Below are positions 53,401-61,600 of a stretch of DNA of 64,000 nucleotides, piece after piece. Source of the stretch: Zelonia costaricensis (Eukaryota > Euglenozoa > Kinetoplastea > Trypanosomatida > Trypanosomatidae); the NCBI GenBank assembly GCA_030849075.1, contig JASAOO010003529.1, positions 1-64,000 on the forward strand. The letters are read 5' to 3'. The stretch's first letter is position 1; each line of letters starts with the position of its first letter. Below the pieces are notes generated by a model. It made no database searches, was not told the origin of the DNA, and saw only the letters and a list, made by a program, of their open reading frames with translations. Made by a program: the position numbers and the translations under genes.

Positions 53401-56400
53401 CGCGGCCAGCGGCGATGCAGGGTCGAGCACTCGCGGCGGCGGCGGTGGTGGCGGGGCGAGCCAGCGGTGGAGCAGCTTCAAGCGATACTTCCACCCCTTC
53501 CAGTACGGCAGTGGCCTCACACGCGTGAACAGCGCGGTGAACAGCGCTGCCGAAGACTCTGAACGCATCGAGCGCAGCGGGACGGAGAGCGTGACGCACG
53601 TGGGAAACGACGCGGACTCGAACTCGTTGAAGTCCGGCCGCTCCGGCACCGTCTACGCCCCGCCGATGAACCTTATGGACGGCGGCATCGGCTCCGTGGA
53701 GGACTTCTGCTCCCCCGCGGTGAGCCAGCTCAACTCGGGGGCGACGTCCGAGGCGGAGGGCGACCTGTCGGCGTCTCTGGACATGGCCCACGTGCTCCCG
53801 CCGAGCGGAGCGGACCTCACGGCAGGCTTTTCGTCAAGCACAGGCGACGCACCCGGCGCTGGGGGCTCGCGCATGCAGCTGCTTGTGCGACTGCTGAGCT
53901 GCACCAGCCTCTTTAAGCCCGGGCGCAACTTGCCGAACCCGTATGTGCTGCTCTCGACCATCTGTGAGTCGCACCGCTCGCAGGTCCGCTTCAGCACTAC
54001 GGAGCCCCGCTTCAACGAGACGTTCCGCTTCACCGTCGAGGACCCCAACATCGACTACCTCTCCATCACGCTCCTCACGGACACGCCGTACGGCTCCAAG
54101 AAGCTGGGCCACTGCGTGCTGTCGCTGCGCAACGTCCAGTGCGGCGCGATGCGGACGCGCTGGACCTCGCTCGTCGCGCGGCCCTTCCAGGCCAACGCCA
54201 TTGAGTGCGGCTCCGTGTACCTCTCCATCGGCGCCTTCAACTTCGGCATGAACTACCTCCCGTCCGCCGACGCCGAGAACCGGTTGCGGGAGCAGATTCG
54301 CGAGCACCTCGTCACCCGCGCACGGCGCCAGCTGCACCGACTGGAGTGGTTCGTCGGCGAGTTCTCGCAGCTCGAGAGCATCCTACTCGGCGGCTGGTTT
54401 CGCGACAGCGGGCACGGCGCGGACGGCGACGTCGGCGGCCGCGGCAACCTCGAGAACGGCATCTCCGCCTTGGCCTACGCGGTGGCGGACCTCGAGCTGA
54501 CGGTGCACGCCGTGACGCACCTGTACGCCGACTCGTTTCTCGCCGAGGGCAGCTGCGTCGTCAAGGCGCGCGTCGACGGCCGCACGCGGGACAAAACGCG
54601 GCCCATCACCGGCACTCTCGGGAGCTTTCTCGTGCCGGAAGGTCAGGGCGCCCTGCACTTCACCGTCGCCGACCCTGCAACGACGCTGATTCGGCTGAGC
54701 GTGATCTTGAACGGCAAGACGAGCGCCGGCGACTGCCACCTCTCGCTCGCCGACCTGCACCGCGGGGTGCCAAAGCAGCGGACGCTGTTGCTTGTCGCCG
54801 AGACGCGCGACTCGCACGCGGAGGCGGTGGGGCTGATTCGCGTCTCGGTGATGTCCTCGAACTACGGCAGCTCTGCCCCGGCGCCGACGGAGGAGGAACT
54901 GGCCCTGCACTCACGGCTCACCCGCTACTTTTATTTCTACATCCCGTCGGAGTTGAAGACCGTGGATGTCAAGTACGCGACGACCCTGAACGTGGCGGCC
55001 TACCTGCAGCGGCTGGTGGAGAAGTACGGCCCCGAGCCCGGCAACTTCCACCTCCGCTTCACCGTGGACCGCTGCCGCAACCTGTTGCTGAAGCGGGACA
55101 ACACGCCGCGGCACATCTTCTGCATTGTCCGCATCGGGCTGCAGGAGTTTCAGAGCTCCATCGTGGAGGGCGCCGACGAGTGCGTCTTCTGCGAGACCTT
55201 CGACCTCGTCGTCGGCCTGCCGGCGCGGGAGAAGGTGGAGCTGATCCTGATGCGCTACTACCCGTCCAAGCTGGTGGTGCTGGGCCGCACCCACCTGGAG
55301 CTGAAGACGTTGCGGCAGGCAGAGGAGAACCTACTGGAGCTGGCCCTCGTCACGAACGCGGGCACCAAGTCGGCGAGCGTCGTGGGAGTGCTGAAGGTGT
55401 CGGCGTTCCCGGTTGACTTTGGCCGCGACCTTGCCTTGCATCTGCGCAGCCGCTCCACCATGGCATTCGGGCTCGACGGCAACAACACGATGGCACAGAC
55501 CATGTACCTCTTTCGGCCGGAGAGCCCTTCCACTGGCGGCGGCGGCGTCGCCGGGCTGGTGGGCAGCGGGGCCAGCGGGTCGAGGGGTGCCGCGGCGGAC
55601 GACTTCTCCGAAGTGGACCAGTCCGCGCTGCGGCCGAGCATGTCGCGCATCGTCATCAGCGCCCCGCCAGGCGAGGACCCTGGCGGGCAGGATGGCGATG
55701 CGGCGTCGCAAGTGGGGCCGACGGGACGGCAGAGCAGCGACGGGGCCTCGGGTGGGGCTGCCGTGGTCACCATTGTCGGCTTTGCCGGCCTCACCATACG
55801 CGACACCGAAATATACCTCCGCGTGTCGGAGCGCGACCGGGTGCTGCTCAAGACGCGGCCGATCCCGGTGAACAAGCTGGTCGCCCTTGATGCGAGCACC
55901 GCCACCTTCACGATCGAGAGCATCGCGACCAACTACGACAAGGTCTACACGCTGAAGCTCGGCTTCCGCAAGCTGCTAGGCGCCGAGGCGCTCTGCTACG
56001 CGGACTTTTGCGTCACACGGTGTCCGGCTGGCCGCACAGTTCAAAAGCGGCTGCGGCTGTACGACATGGACTCGCAGTTTCTCGGCATCTGCCGTCTGAG
56101 CGTCACAATCCCGAACGTACGTCTGCCGCGGCAGCAGTGGCAGCACCTCTCCCCCACCGTCTTCGAGCCCCTCATGGACGACGTCGCGTCACTCCTGGCC
56201 ACCTACATGCCAAAGGACTTGCGGCGGCTCGACGTGGCGCTCTGCCACACGCCGGACATCCGCCGCCTGCACCACGGACTGCGCCGCCAGTTGGCGCCCA
56301 GCGTCGTGGCAACCGTGTACGTCGCCGTGCACGCACTCGACCTGCACTCCGTCACGGTGCGACACGCGTGCGTTGTGACGGCGGCGATTGGCCACTTCAC

Positions 56401-57112
56401 GTCCGAGACGGCGCGGCGGCAGCCTGGGGCGTCGCCCGTGTACCCGTACGGCATGTCCAGGGAGGGTATCTCGAAGCTGGACTTCCCACTGCTGCGTATT
56501 GACATCAGCGCCACCGGGCCGGCGGCGCTCTTGACCCTGCGCGTGTGCGACCGCGCGTCCAAGGCCAGGACGGAGGAGCTCTGTCGCACGGTGCTTTCGC
56601 TGCGAGCCCTGCTCACGCCCGCCGTGTTCGATATGTCGGAGAAGGTGCAGGTGCCGCTGGTCGCGGTGCGCCACGCCGCGAACCGCGTGCATGCGGGCTT
56701 GATGGGCACCATCACGGTCAGCCTGCTGCCGCCCGCCTTCGAGAGCTACGGCGGCTCCGTGCGGTTCGCCTCGAGCGTCGTGGAGGGCTTCGACCGGGCG
56801 TATGTGCGCTACTACATGAACCGCATCCAGCGCCTGCTCAGCCACTACGACGCCAACTCGCTCACCGACCTGCACGCGCGGCTCTACGAGACGTACGTGT
56901 CGTGCCGCGGCTGGGAGGCGGGGCTGCCGCATTGGCTGGCGGAGCTAGTTCAGCGGTGGGGCCCGGAGCTGTTCAAGTGCCCCCCACCCCCGCCCCTGCA
57001 GCACCACGACGATGCCCAGCACAACGCCAAGGTGGCCGAGGGCAAATACCTGAACAACTCGCCAACGCCGGCGGAGCTCACGCCGGTCGACGAGTCCCGT
57101 GAGCCAGAGTAG
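50447..57112 (+). CDS. Giant multi-C2-domain protein with recurrent helical linkers (paralogue 1)
   Basis: The protein has 2221 residues. I count about nine C2-like beta-sandwich units, beginning near residues 1, 440, 630, 815, 1142, 1345, 1533, 1770 and 1955. Each starts with a strand pair such as MQLLVRLLSCTSLF and ends with a polar loop like RTFYLATPL. They are joined by a recurring helical linker of the form RL.RYF..Y.P..L..VD, then E.YM..L...YGPEP. Clear copies lie at about 241-275 (completed at 421-455), 586-632, 774-820, 1278-1315, 1486-1532 and 1905-1953. A terminal linker at about 2115-2178 has no C2 after it. S/G/T-rich disordered inserts occur near 275-415, 975-1140 and 1690-1765. 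The aspartate sets of calcium-binding C2 domains are not evident, so protein or lipid binding without calcium is likelier. Location is unknown. The next gene is its paralogue. Confidence 0.85.
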   Translation: MGRLNIKVHKCHLYRPASSGNCAINPRVTVVVDGTYRFQTHVKKNTFTPEYEDSFLVGNTHRLAVVEVSVYDVQEPSGLVLPGIGIFTAKHGVVRASGRVPLDDGDAGATAPSAAGTTAGNGGGGASSKSTAPVLLGRCYISIERLVHHERKRRTFYLATPLAPPSATAAAGRRVSATTANPAASVSAAGSSAAAIVADVGPSLLLQSLPPGIAGTITISLDSDRLGESPSELRLDPAREALFLRRLRRFFMCHDQPKVAMLDVIMAHVRDPSEVGGPRGTSGANRLCESSDGGKRGSRNSTPSTLGPQTARPDAARAPATPTGTGAATPPPERRLSSRAGSVTSLVGRSTSPPLLSVRDHSDIVAATPTSQSPRRVLSLAQGDDYIADGVSAASGVSLRKRSVCLGGRAELTMDIPDGRESFEAMMRRLCDEYGSSEPPDYRVVMRVEGCTNINKDEWNLSLLGSDDVFVVFRSGSEEMRTDTVKLQSTVVWTDANTVSLDVVDPRRFYVTVILMGRNGTKTYEIGRCYVSAAPLSHGHVSRRNMFLCTGESVTRVAVHGVVHLLFRPVGFGLTPPSLAESVDGFYDRLSRFFKRYDPLRLPEVDVLAKSRLHEIETYMKDLVIEYGREPGSVRLLVTVDSLISLRATADTDLSGQNVRVIITMGSTSVRTKAFAVRQFAPTTVRENYMFDVVRETDLIRIEVVNARKEDIVYGRVDFSCLNTQRGVVNKRDLYLVGAAGTPEAYFSGIVRMGLYSDEVGHKYEVDIGLEDTFAGRLRRYVFRRVPESLHRVNLAVATVFDMESFMAQLSVEYGDEDPSYALYFTVVGCRQLRSGFGSINPYVVVRVGIDAYQTKTAKANEEPDYFEFCQFYYDRPGDLAITLVVMDQADIGSDEEIGRAVVPLADVQPSRQYNDWLPLLSEKKNGKVREVGTIGFKYTVVDLDLIDHTRARLVKQQYRERHGRVQSLMEGSREARGTSVGPPAAASGDAGSSTRGGGGGGGASQRWSSFKRYFHPFQYGSGLTRVNSAVNSAAEDSERIERSGTESVTHVGNDADSNSLKSGRSGTVYAPPMNLMDGGIGSVEDFCSPAVSQLNSGATSEAEGDLSASLDMAHVLPPSGADLTAGFSSSTGDAPGAGGSRMQLLVRLLSCTSLFKPGRNLPNPYVLLSTICESHRSQVRFSTTEPRFNETFRFTVEDPNIDYLSITLLTDTPYGSKKLGHCVLSLRNVQCGAMRTRWTSLVARPFQANAIECGSVYLSIGAFNFGMNYLPSADAENRLREQIREHLVTRARRQLHRLEWFVGEFSQLESILLGGWFRDSGHGADGDVGGRGNLENGISALAYAVADLELTVHAVTHLYADSFLAEGSCVVKARVDGRTRDKTRPITGTLGSFLVPEGQGALHFTVADPATTLIRLSVILNGKTSAGDCHLSLADLHRGVPKQRTLLLVAETRDSHAEAVGLIRVSVMSSNYGSSAPAPTEEELALHSRLTRYFYFYIPSELKTVDVKYATTLNVAAYLQRLVEKYGPEPGNFHLRFTVDRCRNLLLKRDNTPRHIFCIVRIGLQEFQSSIVEGADECVFCETFDLVVGLPAREKVELILMRYYPSKLVVLGRTHLELKTLRQAEENLLELALVTNAGTKSASVVGVLKVSAFPVDFGRDLALHLRSRSTMAFGLDGNNTMAQTMYLFRPESPSTGGGGVAGLVGSGASGSRGAAADDFSEVDQSALRPSMSRIVISAPPGEDPGGQDGDAASQVGPTGRQSSDGASGGAAVVTIVGFAGLTIRDTEIYLRVSERDRVLLKTRPIPVNKLVALDASTATFTIESIATNYDKVYTLKLGFRKLLGAEALCYADFCVTRCPAGRTVQKRLRLYDMDSQFLGICRLSVTIPNVRLPRQQWQHLSPTVFEPLMDDVASLLATYMPKDLRRLDVALCHTPDIRRLHHGLRRQLAPSVVATVYVAVHALDLHSVTVRHACVVTAAIGHFTSETARRQPGASPVYPYGMSREGISKLDFPLLRIDISATGPAALLTLRVCDRASKARTEELCRTVLSLRALLTPAVFDMSEKVQVPLVAVRHAANRVHAGLMGTITVSLLPPAFESYGGSVRFASSVVEGFDRAYVRYYMNRIQRLLSHYDANSLTDLHARLYETYVSCRGWEAGLPHWLAELVQRWGPELFKCPPPPPLQHHDDAQHNAKVAEGKYLNNSPTPAELTPVDESREPE

Positions 57113-58697
57113 TAGAACAGGCAAGAGGTGTGAGGTGGGACTGTGGGGGAGGGGAGGGGGAAAGGAAACACACACGAATAGGTACTGTCGATCGCAGTGC
57201 GCAGTGGCTGGGAGCGCTGTGGACGAGGTGGTGTGGCGTGGTATGCGAAGGGGGGGGGAGAGGACGGTGAAGATTGGAGCTGAGCAGCGTAGGCGCAACA
57301 ATGGCCTAGACCGGAGGAAGGCGCGCGCGTGTGTGTGTGTGTGTGTGTGAACGTACCACATCTTCGATTTCATGAAGCTGCTCTCGTCTGCTTTTCGGGG
57401 CCACTCCTTCCGCCCCCTTCCCCCTCCCCCCTTCATCGCGAGTCCTCGCATCAAACGCCCTTCATCACGCTGCTCGGTTTTTTCTTTGGACTTCTTCTTC
57501 TGCACCGTTTCAGCGCCGTCGGCGTTTCCTTGAGTCTCGATTGAAGCGCGGTGCAGGCGGTGATGTAGTCCATTTTGGAATGCATGCGCAGCGAGCCGGG
57601 CCTCTGTCGCAAGCTCGCTTTTGTGTGCCGCCTTCCGCGTGCCGACAAGGCCTGTGTGGTGGCTTCCCTCATGCACCTGGGCAAGTCGGCCATCTGCTCT
57701 CTCTCCCTTGTCTCTCTCTAGCGCCCGTGCTCTTCTCGGATGGCAAATCGCGTGCGTCCGCTTGAGGCACACGCGGTGACTGCTTCCCGTTCTGTGCAAT
57801 CCACCAACGTGAAGAAACGGGCATGCACGCACCCCACCGGCCCACCCCGAAACACACGCTAAAGCGTTGCGTGCAGAGTGGCATGTGCGTCGCTGCAGGA
57901 AAAGAAGAAGAAAATAGATCGACAGCTCGGCTGCGCCACGTACGGTGCGTGCATGCGTTCGTTGACCTGGCGCATTGTAGCGAGAGCAACGAAATGCCAG
58001 GAAAGGGCCAGGTACACTTGTAGCGCAGTGCCCGCGGCGCCACCGCGACACCGGCCACTCAAACAGGAGAAAAAAAAAGGTGAGAGATGCGAGCGATGCT
58101 GGAGACGATAATGCTACCTCAGAGCCCACTCCTCCTAGGGATGTTGGCGCGGAGGGAGGAGGAGGAGGCGGGGGCGTTGTAGAGCTCACGACCACCCGCT
58201 CACGCGCAGCTCTGTGTCCTATTCTACACTCGACTGCCGTCTTCTCCCCCTTCGGACTTTCTCTCTTGTTTTTTTTCTCTCTCCCCCTCAAAATCCCACT
58301 GCAGCGCCATCAGCGTTCACATTCAAACACGCGCCCCTTGCACGTTGAACGCACAGAGCAACCTAATAGTACACGGTGGACGCGTGCCTTATTGGAGAGA
58401 AACGAGGGAATAGGAGAAAGCGCGGAGCTGGTCCACGTGTCTGCTCGCCCGCCCTCCGCCCCACCTCAAAGCTGCTGTGTACTTCGCTTCTACGCCGTCT
58501 GTGCTTTCAGGCGACCTGTTGAGTCTGCGCTTGCAAAGCCGACGTCGCTGCAAGAGGCGCCGCCTTGACTTGATACACCCACCCACCCACAAACCCACAG
58601 ATACACCTCCACACACACACACACAGTCGAACGCAAACCTCACGCGCATATTTAGAGACACGTGTGCGCGCGCTTTCCCGCGCTGTCCTCGTCACGG
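57113..58697. other. Spacer between the two C2 genes
   Basis: About 1.6 kb, no gene seen. A GT tract lies at 57329-57349. AG at 58509-58510 after TGCTTTC is a candidate splice acceptor about 188 bases before the next ATG. A 448-codon reverse-strand frame crossing this spacer into the preceding gene is low complexity and not accepted. Confidence 0.75.
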
Positions 58698-61600
58698 ATG
58701 CCCAGCCACACGAGTCGCGACTCCCCTGCGCGGCGGACACGCCACAACGGGGCCATCGCTGCCGCGGCGACAGCGCAGCCGGTGCGCAAGACGCGCCGCT
58801 CTCGCCACACCACCCGGCGCGCCGGCACCGAGGACGGCAAGCCGTACTACGAGGTCGTGGAGACGCGCGAGGTGACGACGCACTCCGTCCCGGTCGCCGC
58901 CGCGGCCCCCGCACAGCCCGCGCGCCGTCCCCCGCCGCACCCGTCCACAAATAGACGTGCGGCCTACCCGCCGCCGCGGCACGCCGAGGCCGCGCTGGAG
59001 TACCCGCGCCTGGCGTACCAAGGCAACGACGGTGCGCCACGCACGCAGCACGGCACACCAAGGGTCGGCGGCAGCGCCCGCGGCACGCCGCGGTTCGGCG
59101 CGCTCGTCGTGGACCCGGCAAGCCGCTACGTGAGCGTCACGAACCGCGGCGGCCCCACGCCGCGAGGCAGTGAGCCGACGAACTCTGCCACGCGGCGGCA
59201 TCGCGCCTCGGGCGTGCGGCCGCTGCGCGCGTCTGGGCTGGTGGACTCGCCCGCGGACGCCACCGTCATGGAGGACTACGAAACGCCGACGCGCCACCGC
59301 CGCCGTAATGGCCGCTACGCCTATGACCACGGCGTCGCCGACCAGAACGGCTCCGGCGGCTACGCAGACGGCGACATCGTTGTCGAGGACGATGACGTGG
59401 ACGAGGTGTCGGCAGCAACGCCGGTCCCGTACCACTTCCGCGTGCGCGTGCACGAGTGCCAGGGCGTGTTCGCCGATCTCATGGAGTCGCGCCGCGCCGC
59501 ACCGGCCGTGTACTTTGCCGTGCACACGGCAGAGGAGCGCGGTCACTCCGGCGTGGCCGACAAGGGCAGTTACGACCCCGTCTTCAACGATGAGTTCATC
59601 TTCACCTCGGCCGAGCCGCAGCGTGACGCGCTGGTGTGCACGCTGGTGGCGGCGAGCTCGCCTGACGCCTCGCACGGCAGCCGCACGCGGCGCGAGAAGA
59701 AGGTTGCCGAGTGCGTGCTTGCGCTGCACAACCTGGAGTGGCAGGTGGAGCGGAAGGTGTGGGTGCCGCTGGTGCGCCGCCCTGGCACAGCGCAGGCGTA
59801 CGAGCAGGGCGAGGTGCTCGTCAGCATCTACTCCGAGGACTTCGGCTACGAGGCGGTCGCGACGGAGGAGGAGGAGGCGACGTGCTCGGCGGCGATCCAC
59901 GACATTCTCAGCCAGTACGCCCCGCAGGAGCTGCACCGGCTGGACTGGATGACGGCCGCATACGTGGAGAAGGGGCCCGAGGCACTGGCGCAGCTGCGCG
60001 CCTCCTACCGGGCCCGCACCGTCGCACCCGTGCCGGTGCGCGTCACCGTCCTCCACGTTGATGGCCTCACGGACGAGGCGGGCGGCCCCACACGCGCGAC
60101 GGACGTCTACGTGACGGTCGGCGACGGCCGGGTCGAGCGGCAGTCCAAGACGGTCCGGTACCGTCGCCGCGCCACCGTCAACCAGGAGTTCCAGCTCGTC
60201 TTGGCAAACCCCGAGGTCGACACCCTCGCCGTGACGGTGTACGGCAACGGCCGCAAGCTCGGCGAGGCGGTCGCCGGGCTGACGAACCTGCAGGCCGGCA
60301 AGCCGAAGGAGGTGTCGCTGATGCTCGTCCGCGCCGCTGACACAGGGGATGCGTCCAACGGCGGCCAGGTGACGATCAGCCTCGTGACGGACACCTACAG
60401 CAGCCCGTACCAGATCTCCGCCGCGCAGGAGGCGCAGCTGCGGGAGCGCGTTCTTGCGTACCTCTGGAACTACCTCCGCGACGACCTGCACCGCCTCGAC
60501 GCCATCGTCGGCAGCATCGACGACGCGGAGGTGTACATGCAGGAGTGGGCGCGCACGATCGGCCCTGAACGGCCTGTGCGGCGGGTCACGATCAACGTAC
60601 GCGGCGCCCGCCTTGCCGACGGCGACGGCGGCGCCGGTGTCTTTCAGAACGGGCTGCCGCCACGCTGCTACGCCCGTATCTCGGCGGGGCCGACCACGGT
60701 GCGCACCGGCCTCGCCGCGGCGCGGGGCGGTGCCGTCACCTTCAACGACCCGTTCCCCGTGCCGGTGTGCGACCCGGCGCACGACGCGGTGGAGGTGATG
60801 CTCGTGGCGGACGGCGAGGACGGGGAGCGCGAGATCAGCAGGGTGTGCTTCGGCCTGGCCAACCTGCCTCGCAGGCATCCCATCACGCGAACGCTGCACC
60901 TCGTCGCGGACGCGGGCAAGCGCGCGGCCCGCGTGCAGGGTGAGCTGACGGTGGAGCTGAGCGCCGAGGACTTCGGGCGTGCCGGTGGTGAGTCACGGGC
61001 CGCTGATGTTGCTTCGGTAAGCAGTCCGTCGCTGCAGCGACTCGAGGCGATGACGCAGCGCAGCTCGCCGGAGAAGCTGCACCGCGTGCCGTACATGCTC
61101 GATACGGCGCCGCCCGGGAAGGCGGAGCGTGTGATTGAGGAGCAGGCGAAGCAGTACGGCGAGGTCGCTGCGGCGGCGCCGATGACGGTGAAGATCCTGG
61201 GGGTCAGGGCGTTCAAGCCGGCTGTGGACTTCTACGTGAAGGCGTACCTCAACCGCACGGCGATTCTGCGCACGCGCGACGTCAAGGGCGGGGCCGAGGC
61301 GTCGCTCAACATCGACGACGACAACGAGACGACGCTGCGCGTGACGGACGCGCCGCAGTCTACGCTGACGTTCAAGATCGCCCAGCACCGCTCCCTGCGC
61401 AAGACGGAGGTGCTCGGTCAGGCGGAGGTGGCGCTGGCGGGGCTGGTGCGCGGCGAGAAGAACGTCCTGTGGCTGCCCTTTTTCCGCTCCGACGGCGCCT
61501 CCCCGTTCTCCGTGTCTGCCGCGCCGTCGTCCTCGTCGACCGCTGCAAACGGCAACCGGCGCGGCTCGGCGTCATGCATGACAGGCAAGTCGGAGAATGC

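Noticed and set aside
56945..58291. 448-codon reverse-strand frame crossing from the first C2 gene into the spacer
   Set aside because: It is opposite to all genes, partly antisense to a confident gene, and low complexity elsewhere.
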